Below, one piece after another: positions 37,879 through 46,643 of a stretch of 64,000 bases of DNA. The notes under the pieces were generated by a model. It saw only the letters and a program-made list of their open reading frames with translations. It did no database searches and was not told the DNA's origin. The stretch's first letter is position 1. The number at the start of each line of letters is the position of its first letter. Location of the stretch: positions 1,302,001-1,366,000 of the forward strand of contig NC_019892.1 in NCBI RefSeq assembly GCF_000242455.2. The letters run 5' to 3'. The DNA comes from Singulisphaera acidiphila DSM 18658 (GTDB lineage: Bacteria; Planctomycetota; Planctomycetia; Isosphaerales; Isosphaeraceae). A program made the position numbers and the translations under genes.

Positions 37879-38079
37879 GGCGGCGGCGTCCTATTATAAT
37901 GAGCCATTCGCGTCGGCGGTCCAGGCCATTGCGGACAACATGCCGATTGGATCATCATCGTAGGACCCCGATGGTCCCGCCGTCAACTCGCCTGCGATTG
38001 CGGTGCGGGGGTGTGATCGGTTAAGACGGAATGGTCCCCCAGGGAGGACCGAAGTCGTCTCAGGAGCATAGAATTCACG

Positions 38080-39564
38080 ATGAAGACCGAGCAGTTTCTC
38101 CGCCATCATGGGATCGACGGCAACCCGTTCAGCGAGGAAGACGCGCAAACCGATACCGTCTTCAAGCGGCGTTGCATGGCGACGATTCACCATCCGGCCT
38201 GGGACAAATTCTTCGGCAGTCCGGCCGACCCGTCGACGGCGCTCGTCTTCGGTGAAAAGGGGAGCGGTAAGACGGCGCTTCGGCTTCAAGCGACGGCCGA
38301 GATGGACGCCTACAATCAACAGCACCCCGACGGGCGCGTCTTCGTCATTTCTTATGACGATTTCAACCCCTACCTCGACCATTTCAAGACGGCCGTCCGC
38401 GCCAAAGACACCGCACAAGCCCTGACGCGCTGGCGGCTCCAAGACCATATGGACGCCATCCTCGCACAGGGGGTGACCCAACTGGTTGACGCCCTGACGG
38501 CGAACCGGGTTGACCTCTCGGCTCTGAGCCTGGATCAGCGCCGCGACTTGCTCCTCCTGGCCGCGTTTTATGATCAATCGACGGGCGAGCCGATCGAACG
38601 CCGCTGGAGCCGACTACGGCGTCGGTCGGGCTTTCGTCCCTTATGGAGCCGGCGCGACCTGCAGATCGGCTTCGGCACGACCCTGCTCGTCATCGGTCTG
38701 ATCGCCTTGTTTCCGATGATGCGGAGCATGACGGTTTTGCCCTGGTTGCTGGTCCCGATCGTGCTGGGCTGGCTCTACTGGGGATGGCGAATCGCCCGCG
38801 CGGAATGGTTCGCGAGCGACATCCGCAAGGGCCTCCGCGTGCTCAGCCGCGACCCCGCCGCCCTGCGCTGGGAACTGCTCTGGTTCAAGCCGAGCGAGCT
38901 GAGCGGGCAGCCCATGCCCACGGCCTCGGGGACCGGCGGCGAGGAACGCTACGAGCTGCTCCGCAAGTTCCAGGGGGTCCTGAAAACGCTGGGCTATTCC
39001 GGGATCGTCGTCCTGATCGATCGGGTGGACGAGCCGCAGCAGGTCGAGGGGGATCCGCGCAAGATGCGGGCCCTGATCTGGCCGCTCCTGGATCACAAAT
39101 TCCTCCGCCATCCCGGCCTGGGGGTCAAGCTGCTCCTGCCGATCGAGCTAGCCTATTACCTTGAAAAGGAAGACAAGGAGTTCTACGACCGGGCCCGTCC
39201 CGACAAGTTGAACCTGGTCAAGCCGCTGCGCTGGACTGGTCCTTCGCTCTACGACCTCGCCGGTGATCGCCTTCGCGCCTGCGCGATCGGGTCAGCCTCG
39301 GGTGCGCCGACCAACGGCGAAGGGCCAAGGCTTCGCCAGTTGATCGATGAGGCGATCAGCGACGATACGCTCAAAGACTCACTCGGCAACCTGCGCACCC
39401 CTCGCCAACTCTTCAAGTTTCTCCATCGCCTGGTGCAAGAGCACTGTCACCGCCACACCGAGGATGCCCCGAAGTGGTCGGTGGACGCGGACACCTTCCG
39501 CACGACCTATTCGGCACATCTTCGTGAGCTCGATGCGTTTGACCGTGGCTATGGCCACGGCTGA
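38080..39564 (+). CDS. KAP-like P-loop NTPase with membrane insertion
   Basis: A 494-aa protein. Walker A is GEKGSGKT (58-65); Walker B is IVVLIDRVDE (about 308-317). Two membrane segments (GFGTTLLVIGLIALFP and LPWLLVPIVLGWLYWGW) lie between these two motifs, the arrangement that defines KAP-type NTPases. The N-terminus (MKTEQFLRHHGIDGNPF) and the C-terminal helices (LRTPRQLFKFLHRLVQEHC) are not those of classical KAP proteins such as PifA, so this may be a divergent branch. CAGGAG precedes the ATG at about 14 bases. KAP NTPases are linked to membrane-associated signalling or phage exclusion; here the neighbours are metabolic genes. Confidence 0.7.
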   Translation: MKTEQFLRHHGIDGNPFSEEDAQTDTVFKRRCMATIHHPAWDKFFGSPADPSTALVFGEKGSGKTALRLQATAEMDAYNQQHPDGRVFVISYDDFNPYLDHFKTAVRAKDTAQALTRWRLQDHMDAILAQGVTQLVDALTANRVDLSALSLDQRRDLLLLAAFYDQSTGEPIERRWSRLRRRSGFRPLWSRRDLQIGFGTTLLVIGLIALFPMMRSMTVLPWLLVPIVLGWLYWGWRIARAEWFASDIRKGLRVLSRDPAALRWELLWFKPSELSGQPMPTASGTGGEERYELLRKFQGVLKTLGYSGIVVLIDRVDEPQQVEGDPRKMRALIWPLLDHKFLRHPGLGVKLLLPIELAYYLEKEDKEFYDRARPDKLNLVKPLRWTGPSLYDLAGDRLRACAIGSASGAPTNGEGPRLRQLIDEAISDDTLKDSLGNLRTPRQLFKFLHRLVQEHCHRHTEDAPKWSVDADTFRTTYSAHLRELDAFDRGYGHG

Positions 39565-39592
39565 GCAAGGTAAGCCAGGCAAAAGCAGAACC

Positions 39593-39645
39593 AAAAGGGG
39601 CCGGATCCCTCGACGTTGTTCGAGTGCGATCCGGCCTTTCTTTTG
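39593..39645. terminator. Bidirectional terminator
   Basis: GGCCGGATC (39599-39607) and GATCCGGCC (39628-39636) form a perfect 9-bp stem with an inner CTCGA/TCGAG stem, flanked by AAAA on the left and TTTCTTTTG on the right. It lies between the KAP-like gene and the convergent end of the tyrosine operon and can serve both. Confidence 0.88.
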
Positions 39646-39683
39646 TGTTCGTCGTTGCCGTGATGCAGCGGCCTCGGGTTCGC

Positions 39684-40292
39684 TCAGGAGGGGCGTTTCA
39701 TGGAGAACAGGTCGGTTGTCCGGCTGTAGTCATCTCCACCCAACCGGCTGATCGTGCGCAGTTTGCGGGGATCGACACGACCCGAAGGGGCGAGCATGCG
39801 GTCGTCGATATGAATGACCACGACCTCGCCGATGACCAGGTTCGCGGAGAGCGGGCCGTCGCCGACGGGGATGATCTGGCGGACGATGCACTCGAGGTTC
39901 ACCGGTGCCTCGGCGATGCGCGGGACACGCACCTTGAGCGAAGGGAGTAACGAGAGACCCGTGAGCTCGACCTCGCTGGTGCCGTGGGGCAACTCCTTGG
40001 AGGAGAGGTTGACCTGCTCGGCCAGCGACTCGACGGCGGCGTTGAGGACGAACTCTCTGGTGGCCTCGACGTTGAGGAGCGAATCCTTCTTCGAGCCGTC
40101 GCGGCGAAGCAACGGGGAGAAGATGACGACAGGCGGGTTGGCGCCGAACGCATTGAAGAAGCTGAACGGCGCAAGGTTGACTCGCCCTTCGCGGTCGAGC
40201 GAGGTGACCCATGCGATCGGCCGAGGTGTGACCACATCAACGAGCATGTGGTACGACTCGAGCACGCCCGCTTTGGAGACGTCGATCAGCAT
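39684..40292 (-). CDS. Flavin reductase family protein
   Basis: A 202-aa FMN-binding split-barrel protein of the flavin reductase-like family. Visible: MLVDVVTPRPIAWVTS, FSFFNAFGANPPVVIFSP, and EFVLNAAVESLAEQV. These enzymes give reduced flavin to oxygenases or act on flavin-linked substrates. It is the last gene of the tyrosine/homogentisate operon, 11 bp behind homogentisate dioxygenase, so it may help aromatic oxidation; the operon contains no obvious flavin monooxygenase, so the partner is unknown. The ATG at 40292 follows a TAAGG. Confidence 0.85.
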   Translation of the reverse strand: MLIDVSKAGVLESYHMLVDVVTPRPIAWVTSLDREGRVNLAPFSFFNAFGANPPVVIFSPLLRRDGSKKDSLLNVEATREFVLNAAVESLAEQVNLSSKELPHGTSEVELTGLSLLPSLKVRVPRIAEAPVNLECIVRQIIPVGDGPLSANLVIGEVVVIHIDDRMLAPSGRVDPRKLRTISRLGGDDYSRTTDLFSMKRPS

Positions 40293-40303
40293 GGAGGGCC
40301 GCC

Positions 40304-41476
40304 TTAGGATTCCAGCCAACTGAACGGGTACTTGGGATCGTCCAGCCCGGCGGCCTGCCGCGTCAAGGATAGGGACTGAGCGGTATCCACCATCACGGCC
40401 AGCTCGTCGGTGCGCGTCTGATCGCGGCTTGCGACGATCGTCCCCGGGTGCGGCCCGTGTGGGATTCCGCGCGGATGCAAGGTCAGCGAGCCCTCTTCGA
40501 CCCCTCGCCGGCTGCCGAACCGGCCACGGACATAGTACAGGACCTCGTCGGCCTCTACATTGGAGTGGGCGTACGGCACCTTGATCGCTTCGGGGTGAGT
40601 GTCGAGCATCCGTGGGGCGAACGTGCAGACGACGAACCCAGGGGCCTCGAACGTCTGCTGGACGGGGGGCGGCTGGTGCACTGTGCCGGTGATCGGCTCG
40701 AAGTCGTCGGCGTTGAACGTATACGGGTAGAGCATGCCGTCCCAGCCGATCACGTCGAACGGGTGATGCGCCAGCGTGTAGCGCGTCAGACGGCGGCCAT
40801 CCTTGATCAGGACGGTCGTTTCCTCCTCGCGGTCGATGGGATCGCCCAGGCGCGGGCCGTGCAGGTCGCGCTCGCCGTAGGGCGCGCCCAGGCGGAGCTG
40901 ACCGTCGAGGCTGAGGTATCTCGGTGGAATCGTCAAGTGGCCGGTGGACTCGATCACGAGCAGGTCGAGAGGTTCCACGGGGTCGGTCTCGACCATGTAT
41001 GTGGTGCAGCGGGGAATGACCACATAGTCGAACGGCCGGAAGGGGAGCGGGCCAAACATCGTGTGCAGCGTTCCCCTGCCTTGGTGCACGAACAGGACCT
41101 CGTCCGCGCCGGCGTTGCGGTAGAGCTCGGCTTGCCGGTTGGCGGGCCGGCAGCGGGCCAGGGTGAGGTCGGCGTTTACCAGGAGCGGAACTCGTCCCGT
41201 GACCGGGTCGCCGGAAGGATCGAGTCCCCATGACCGAAGGTGATGATGGCGCAGGGCGGGCTCGTCGGCGAGCTCCAGCGGAATGGTTCCTGCCGGCTCG
41301 ACCTTGCGCACCCGAGTCGGCGGCTTCAGGTGATAGGCAATGCTGTAGGCCCGGCCGAAGCCGGCGACCGTGATCACTTCCTCGTAAGCGATCCCTTCGC
41401 CGCCGAAGCCCGGTTCGTGGCGGTGCGCGATGTGCCGCTTGCGCGGGACTGAGCCGAGCCGGAGATAGGGAGGCAT
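40304..41476 (-). CDS. hmgA: Homogentisate 1,2-dioxygenase
   Basis: A 390-aa enzyme opening the ring of homogentisate to maleylacetoacetate, using non-haem iron. It has two cupin-like halves; the iron ligands lie in HSNVEADEVLYY (His, Glu) and HPRGIPHGPHPG (His), the arrangement of the family. At 390 aa it is shorter than the about 430-450-aa enzymes of Pseudomonas or man, as in several bacterial members. It lies between the FAH and flavin reductase genes on the same strand, downstream of HPPD, so the order matches tyrosine breakdown. No maleylacetoacetate isomerase gene is in this operon. Confidence 0.88.
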   Translation of the reverse strand: MPPYLRLGSVPRKRHIAHRHEPGFGGEGIAYEEVITVAGFGRAYSIAYHLKPPTRVRKVEPAGTIPLELADEPALRHHHLRSWGLDPSGDPVTGRVPLLVNADLTLARCRPANRQAELYRNAGADEVLFVHQGRGTLHTMFGPLPFRPFDYVVIPRCTTYMVETDPVEPLDLLVIESTGHLTIPPRYLSLDGQLRLGAPYGERDLHGPRLGDPIDREEETTVLIKDGRRLTRYTLAHHPFDVIGWDGMLYPYTFNADDFEPITGTVHQPPPVQQTFEAPGFVVCTFAPRMLDTHPEAIKVPYAHSNVEADEVLYYVRGRFGSRRGVEEGSLTLHPRGIPHGPHPGTIVASRDQTRTDELAVMVDTAQSLSLTRQAAGLDDPKYPFSWLES

Positions 41477-41577
41477 GGGTTCACCGTTTGGATGATTCGA
41501 GGGAACGGGTGAAACGCCGCGCGGAAGCTATCTGACAACGCCTCTCTTCTTTGATGTTGAGGCGAGCGAAATTGCTC

Positions 41578-42294
41578 TCAAGGGGGGTGTTCGACAACCC
41601 GGTTGCGGAGCGTCCCGAGCCGTTCCACGGTGAGCTCGACCACGTCACCCGGCTTGAGCCAGCCGCCGACGGCTTCGGGCGTGAGCTCGAGGATGCAGCC
41701 GGTGCCGACTGTGCCCGAGCCGAGGACGTCGCCCGGGCGGAGGGTGACGTCACGGCTGGCGTGGGCGAGCAGTTGCGGCCAGGTCCAGTACATCGAACCG
41801 GCGTTCCCATGAGAGAGAATTCGGTGGTTGACGGCGGCAGTCATCTCCAGGTGGAGGCGGCCGTCGCGATATTGGTCGGAAAGCTCGTCGAGCGTGACGA
41901 GGTCGGGGCCGAGCGAGGTGGCGAAGTCCTTTCCTTTGCTCGGTCCGAGGCCGACAGCCATCTCGAGGCGCTGGAGGTCGCGGGCACTCCAATCGTTCAT
42001 GATGGTGAACCCGGCCACGACCTCCATCGCCCGGTCGTCGGCGGGGAGGTCGCGGCACTCCGTTCCGATCAGGCAGGCCAGCTCCAGCTCATAGTCGAGG
42101 GCCCGGCTTCCCTTCGGGGCGAAGACTTCAGCCTCGTGGCCGATGACGCTGGCGGGGTTCGAGAAATAGAAGACGGGAACCTCGTACCACTCCGGCGCCA
42201 TGGCGAGCCCACGGTGGCCACGGCACGTTTTCACGTGCTGCTCGAAGGCATAGAAGTCGCGAATACTGGCGACGGGCGGCAACGGGTGGCGCAT
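41578..42294 (-). CDS. Fumarylacetoacetate hydrolase family protein
   Basis: A 238-aa FAH-fold protein. It shows FYFSNPASVIG, DYELELACLIG, IMNDWSARDLQ with the catalytic-site residues, and SGTVGTGCILEL near the end. It splits fumarylacetoacetate or an isomer of it. Since there is no maleylacetoacetate isomerase in the operon, it may cleave the maleyl form directly or the isomerase lies elsewhere. It stops 2 bp downstream of the HPPD gene end, in the same operon. Confidence 0.85.
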   Translation of the reverse strand: MRHPLPPVASIRDFYAFEQHVKTCRGHRGLAMAPEWYEVPVFYFSNPASVIGHEAEVFAPKGSRALDYELELACLIGTECRDLPADDRAMEVVAGFTIMNDWSARDLQRLEMAVGLGPSKGKDFATSLGPDLVTLDELSDQYRDGRLHLEMTAAVNHRILSHGNAGSMYWTWPQLLAHASRDVTLRPGDVLGSGTVGTGCILELTPEAVGGWLKPGDVVELTVERLGTLRNRVVEHPP

Positions 42295-42296
42295 GG

Positions 42297-43403
42297 TTAG
42301 AGCGTCCCCCGCCGCGCCTGGTCACGCTCGATCGCCTCGAACAGGGCCTGGAAGTTGCCTTTGCCAAAGCTCCGGGCACCGTGGCGCTGGATGATCTCGA
42401 AGAAGAGGGTCGGACGGTCCTCGACCGGCTTGGTAAAGATCTGGAGCAAGTAGCCTTCGTCGTCGCGGTCGACGAGAATCCCCAACTCGGCGAGCACTTG
42501 CAGGTCTTCGTCGATCGGGCCGACCCGGTCCGGGAGTGTCTCGTAATAGGTCGAGGGGACTTTCAGGAACGACACGTCATTGGCGGCCATGGCGCGCACG
42601 CTGGAGACGATGTCCTCCGTCGCCAGGGCGATGTGCTGCACCCCTGGTCCGTTGTGGAACATGAGGTATTCCTCGATCTGCGATCGCCGTCGCCCTCGGG
42701 CCGGCTCGTTGATCGGGAACTTGATCCGCCCCTGGCCGTCGGACACGACCTTCGACATCAAGGCTGAGTACTCGGTGCGGATGTCCTTGTCATCGAACGA
42801 GACCAGCAGATTGAACCCGAGGACCCGCGCGTAGAAATCGACCCACTCCCCCATCTTCCCTTCCTCGACGTTGGCGACGATGTGGTCGATCGCCTCGAGG
42901 CCGACAGGGTGAAACGTGCGGGGGCTGTATCGGTCCGGGTCGAGCGGTTCGAACCCAGGGGCGAAGACGCCACGGTAGCGGCCTCGATCGACGAACGTGT
43001 GTGACGTGTCACCATAGGTCCGGATCCTGGCGAACTCGTAGAGGCCGTTGCGGTCCTCCAGCAGGGTCGGTGGCGTCAGGCCCTTCGCCCCTCGCGCCAG
43101 CGCCGTCTCGTAGGCGGCCGACACGTCGTCGACCTCGAGCGCGATCGACTCGACACCGTCGCCGTGGGCGACGAGCCGGGCGTTCTCGGGGTAATCGGCG
43201 CGGAGGGGCGAGGAGAGCACGAACGTGATCTCCCCCTGGCGAAGCACATAGCTCGCCTGGTCGCGCACGCCGGTCTCCAACCCCGCGTAGGCGACGACGT
43301 CGAAGCCGAAGGCGTTGCGGTAGAAATAGGCCGACTGGCGCGCGTTGCCGACGACCATGCGGACGTGATCGATCCGCTTCAGCACGATATCGGACAGCGG
43401 CAT
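42297..43403 (-). CDS. hppD: 4-Hydroxyphenylpyruvate dioxygenase
   Basis: A 368-aa dioxygenase converting 4-hydroxyphenylpyruvate to homogentisate with non-haem iron. Two related VOC-type domains are visible: IDHVRMVVGNARQSAYFY at the start and IDHIVANVEEGKMGEWVDFY in the middle. Metal ligands are His in GVQHIALAT and Glu in FFEIIQRHG, plus the His of DHI. GGAGGA lies just upstream of the ATG at 43403; a longer frame to 43682 is rejected. It stands upstream of the FAH gene and downstream of the diiron-protein gene in the same direction. Confidence 0.93.
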   Translation of the reverse strand: MPLSDIVLKRIDHVRMVVGNARQSAYFYRNAFGFDVVAYAGLETGVRDQASYVLRQGEITFVLSSPLRADYPENARLVAHGDGVESIALEVDDVSAAYETALARGAKGLTPPTLLEDRNGLYEFARIRTYGDTSHTFVDRGRYRGVFAPGFEPLDPDRYSPRTFHPVGLEAIDHIVANVEEGKMGEWVDFYARVLGFNLLVSFDDKDIRTEYSALMSKVVSDGQGRIKFPINEPARGRRRSQIEEYLMFHNGPGVQHIALATEDIVSSVRAMAANDVSFLKVPSTYYETLPDRVGPIDEDLQVLAELGILVDRDDEGYLLQIFTKPVEDRPTLFFEIIQRHGARSFGKGNFQALFEAIERDQARRGTL

Positions 43404-43527
43404 ATCTATCGTCCTCCGGTCGGACTCCCTACGGAACGACGAGGTGGATTCCTCGATTCCTATTCCCAAATACGACCGGGCCGACTGGACCGGTCGGTGG
43501 AATTTGGAAAAACGCATGTTCTTGGGA

Positions 43528-44445
43528 TCAGTTGGCAATGCCAGTTGTCCGGTCCATCTCCAGCCCGTCCCAGAACATTGCGACGGCCTCGAGTGCTCCG
43601 CGCGCACCCTCGAAGAATCGGTGGCGATCGAAGTCAGGGGCGAAGAACACGTCTTCAAGTTCCTCCATGACGTGCCCGGCATGCTGAGCTTCGACGCGGT
43701 TATGCCAGGTGAAGAAGGCGAGGCGGAGGTGGGGGATCCTTGTTTGCTTGATGTGCATCAAGCCGTCCTCCAACTCCTGCCAGAACCCGGCCGCCGCCCA
43801 GTTCTCGACCGCGAAGCTGGCCCCGCAAGAGATTTGCCCATCCTCGCTGCCATAGAGGTGCTGCAACTCATTGCAGAAGTGGAGCGTGTACGGCTGCCCG
43901 TGTTTCCGTTGGCCCATATCATCGTAGGTGAGCCCGAGTCCCTGGCCGACCGCAAGGAGCCATTCGAAATGCGCGGCACGAAACCGGAAGGTCCCGCCGT
44001 CGACCGTTCCCTCGGTGCTGACCAGCTCGGGGTCCCCCTCTCGATCCTTGCCCTCGTCATCGACGTGCTCCGTTCGATGTTCGCCCCGATCGGGCCGGTG
44101 GTAGATGACACCGAGCTCATTCATGAGGATCTCTTTGGCGGCCCGCGCTTGCTGGAGCGTTGGCGCGTGGATGACCCTCAGAAGGGCGGCGACCAGGAAC
44201 TGGTTCGAGAAGACCGAGAACTGGCGGATGAAGTGGCGCAGTTCGGCGTCGGTCGCCTCGCCGTGCTGGAACCAGCGGGTATAGGCGTTGGAGGTGATGA
44301 CCCGGTGGTGAAAGAGGTCACGATCGACCTCTTCGAGGAACTCCTTGTAACTGTCGACCTGACGGGGCGTCAACTCGCCGCGCTGAAGGCGGCCTTCGAT
44401 CCGTTCGGAAATTGCCAGGTGATCGACGTGTGCTGCGGTAGACAT
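43528..44445 (-). CDS. Haem-oxygenase-like diiron protein (HDO type)
   Basis: A 305-aa helical protein of the PqqC/TenA-like haem-oxygenase fold. FWQELEDGLMHI and HNRVEAQHAGHVMEELE carry the Glu/His pairs expected of the haem-oxygenase-like diiron oxidase group, so oxygen activation is likely. There is no PQQ or thiamin gene nearby. Its location as the first gene of the HPPD-FAH-HGD operon suggests a link to tyrosine or a tyrosine-derived compound, which is inference. A promoter candidate lies just upstream. Confidence 0.75.
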   Translation of the reverse strand: MSTAAHVDHLAISERIEGRLQRGELTPRQVDSYKEFLEEVDRDLFHHRVITSNAYTRWFQHGEATDAELRHFIRQFSVFSNQFLVAALLRVIHAPTLQQARAAKEILMNELGVIYHRPDRGEHRTEHVDDEGKDREGDPELVSTEGTVDGGTFRFRAAHFEWLLAVGQGLGLTYDDMGQRKHGQPYTLHFCNELQHLYGSEDGQISCGASFAVENWAAAGFWQELEDGLMHIKQTRIPHLRLAFFTWHNRVEAQHAGHVMEELEDVFFAPDFDRHRFFEGARGALEAVAMFWDGLEMDRTTGIAN

Positions 44446-44497
44446 GATGGCCTCCTCGTGCGAAGTCCGAGGCGAGGAAGATACGCGACCATCATTT

Positions 44498-44526
44498 ATT
44501 ATACGCCCGATCGACTCCAGGTCACC
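44498..44526 (-). promoter_or_regulatory. Candidate sigma-70 promoter of tyrosine operon
   Basis: On the minus strand a perfect TATAAT (44498-44503) stands 16-17 bases from a GTGACC-like -35 (44520-44525, 4 of 6 to TTGACA). It is placed about 53 bases before the first start codon of the operon (44445). Confidence 0.55.
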
Positions 44527-44900
44527 GGGGGTAGCCAGTGGCCAAGCCCCCGATTCGCAGCTTTCGAAGGCGAGTCATGCTTGTGCAAAAAATCACGAAC
44601 TTGACGCATGTCCCGTTGTCAGACGGACGGGCTATGGGGCGTTTGGGAGGACTGGGGAGCCAGATGCGGCTGCCTCCTTGGGGCAAGCTGCTGGCCTGGG
44701 AGACACGATGCCTTTGGTGGCTTGCATGTCTCCCTGACGGTCCGGTCAAGGAACGACCTGTGGGGTAAGTTGGATTGGCAGAGGCGCGGCGATTGCCTCG
44801 GATTGGAGCGCGGCGGACATCCACCCATTTGATCTTTGGCCCCTCTGGTGACGAGTCTCCACACTCACCATGTACGGAGCCGAAGGATCTTTCCCTTCCC

Positions 44901-45014
44901 CCCTGGGACCGCGGGCGCCCCGCCCGTAATTCTATTGATTTGAATTTGAATGGAATTGAAGAGCGGGCGGGGCGCCGCGGTCCCAGGGAATTCCATTCAA
45001 GAGTGGGCGGGGCG
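44901..45014. repeat. GC-rich REP-like palindrome and direct repeat
   Basis: Arms at 44901-44926 and 44964-44988 are inverted and match at 25 of 26 positions with a single extra base in the left arm; they enclose a 37-bp AT-rich loop. ATTGAAGAGCGGGCGGGGCG (44955-44974) recurs as ATTCAAGAGTGGGCGGGGCG (44995-45014). The shape suggests a dispersed REP- or MITE-like element common in planctomycete genomes. It lies about 45 bp past the kinase gene and could also stabilise its transcript end. Confidence 0.7.
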
Positions 45015-45032
45015 ATGCGATACGTGTTTTAT

Positions 45033-46643
45033 TTAAAAAATATGAATTTCTTTTTGTTTGTCATCGTTTCGTTTGGCCTCTGAGGCGATTCGGAGCAAGT
45101 CGGGCAAGACGCGGCCAAGGGCGACCGGCTCGGACGTTTCGCGGCCGAGTGAGAAATAGAGCGAGCGGAAGTGGGCGAAGAGCTCGTTGCCGTGGGTTAC
45201 GCTTCTCGGGTCGGGTTCGACGGTGAGATAGGGAGAGCAGAGCGCCGATTGGGCTTCGTCGACGGTTGAGAACGTACCGGCGGCAAGGAAGGCGAAGATG
45301 GCCGAGCCGAGGCTGGTCGTGTCGCCTGTCGGTATGAGGATCGGGACGTTGAGCGCGTTGGCATAAATCCGATTGATCACGGAACTCTTGCGCGGGACGC
45401 CGCCGGTATTGATCATGCGACGGACCGGGATACCGTACTCGGCCATCCGCTTGAGGATGATCCGGGTGTGGAAGGCGGTCCCTTCCATGGCGGCGAAGAG
45501 GTCGTCGGCGGCGGTGTGCGCCAGGTTCCAGCCGAAGGTTGCGCCGCGGAGGTGAGGGTTGGCCAGGACGTTGCGATCGCCGTTATCCCAGGTCATTCGC
45601 AGGAGGCCGGTCTGGCCCGTTCGATAGTCGTTGATGGCGCGGGAGAGTTCGCCGAGGTCCGTCCCTGCGCGTCGGGCGATGGCCTCGAAGATGTCCCCGC
45701 CGGCCGAGAGTCCGGCCTCGATCCCGGTGTAGGCGGGATGAATGGAGCCTGGGACGACGCCGGCGACCCCTGGGATCAGGTCGGGACGTTCGCTGATGGC
45801 CATGACGCAGGTCGACGTGCCGATCACGTTGACGACGTCCCCGAGGCGGACACCCGCGCCGATGGCGTCCCAGTGGGCGTCGAGCGCGCCGACCGGGATC
45901 GGGATGCCGGGCCGTAAGCCGAGGATTTTCGCCCAGGCCGGCGTCAGCGTCCCGGCAAGGGTGTCGGACCGGGCGTAGCGTCCATCCAACTTATCGCGGA
46001 CCCCGGCGAGGAGTGGGTCGACGGCAGACAGAAACGAGTCGCTGGGGAGGCCGCCGAGCGATTCATTCCACATCCACTTGTGCCCCATCGCGCAGACGCT
46101 GCGAGGGACTTTGTGCGGGTCGGTGATGCCGCAGAGGACGGCCGTCGCCAGGTCGCAGTGCTCCAGGGCCGTGACGAAGCGTGACCGCGTCTCAGGGTGG
46201 CTTCGGAGCCAATGCAAGAGCTTGGCGAAGCCCCACTCGCACGAGTAGGAGCCGCCGCACCAGTCGATCGCCTCGAGGCCCAGTTCATGAGCCGCCCGGG
46301 TGATCTGGTCGGCTTCACGCCATGCGCGGTGATCGCACCAGAGGTAATAGTCGTCGAGCGGCTCGAGATTCTCACCCACGGGGACGACCGTCGAGCCGGT
46401 CGTATCGATGGCCAATGCCTCGATCTTGGTGCCATCGACTTCCGCCGAGGCGATCGCCTGTTTCATCGCCGCCACGAGCGCATTCATGTGGTCGGCGTGG
46501 CTCTGCGAGGCGTGCTCGGGGTCATCCCCGCGACGATGCAAGGGATAGGGCCCGGTTCCGGTGCCGAGCCTTCCTTTGACGCTGTCGAAGAGGGAGACGC
46601 GAACGCTGAGCGTACCGAAGTCGATGCCGGCAACGATGCTCAC
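45033..46643 (-). CDS. FGGY carbohydrate kinase, ribulokinase-like (AraB)
   Basis: A 536-aa FGGY-family sugar or polyol kinase. VAGIDFGTLSVRVSLFD opens the N-terminal actin-like domain; DTTGSTVVPVGEN, WCGGSYSCEWGFAKLLHW, VGALDAHWDAIGAG and VIGTSTCVMAI follow, in the order seen in AraB ribulokinases. The start is GTG at 46643, preceded by GGAGG, and overlaps the MFS stop by 4 bp (GTGA). The end is AT-rich and codes DKQKEIHIF. AraB phosphorylates L-ribulose, but here araA and araD are missing while GlpD- and AraM-like genes are present, so a polyol or tetrose substrate such as erythritol is possible. Confidence 0.85.
   Translation of the reverse strand: MSIVAGIDFGTLSVRVSLFDSVKGRLGTGTGPYPLHRRGDDPEHASQSHADHMNALVAAMKQAIASAEVDGTKIEALAIDTTGSTVVPVGENLEPLDDYYLWCDHRAWREADQITRAAHELGLEAIDWCGGSYSCEWGFAKLLHWLRSHPETRSRFVTALEHCDLATAVLCGITDPHKVPRSVCAMGHKWMWNESLGGLPSDSFLSAVDPLLAGVRDKLDGRYARSDTLAGTLTPAWAKILGLRPGIPIPVGALDAHWDAIGAGVRLGDVVNVIGTSTCVMAISERPDLIPGVAGVVPGSIHPAYTGIEAGLSAGGDIFEAIARRAGTDLGELSRAINDYRTGQTGLLRMTWDNGDRNVLANPHLRGATFGWNLAHTAADDLFAAMEGTAFHTRIILKRMAEYGIPVRRMINTGGVPRKSSVINRIYANALNVPILIPTGDTTSLGSAIFAFLAAGTFSTVDEAQSALCSPYLTVEPDPRSVTHGNELFAHFRSLYFSLGRETSEPVALGRVLPDLLRIASEAKRNDDKQKEIHIF

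Larger units (their letters stand above)
44446..45032. other. 587-bp intergenic region with repeats
   Basis: No gene is supported in this gap between the tyrosine operon and the end of the sugar-kinase operon. It holds the promoter candidate at 44498-44526 and the large palindrome and direct repeats at 44901-45014. The small open frames on both strands have no binding site or family resemblance. Confidence 0.6.

Noticed and set aside
40293..41231. Long N-terminal extension of the flavin reductase through homogentisate dioxygenase
   Set aside because: The extension is the dioxygenase gene read in another frame; the family starts at 40292.
42930..42965. GGTTCGAACCC motif like a tRNA T-arm
   Set aside because: It lies inside the HPPD coding sequence and no cloverleaf can be built around it.
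44444..44864. Small overlapping open frames between the two operons
   Set aside because: Both strands are open at similar lengths, with no binding site or recognisable domain; treated as noncoding.
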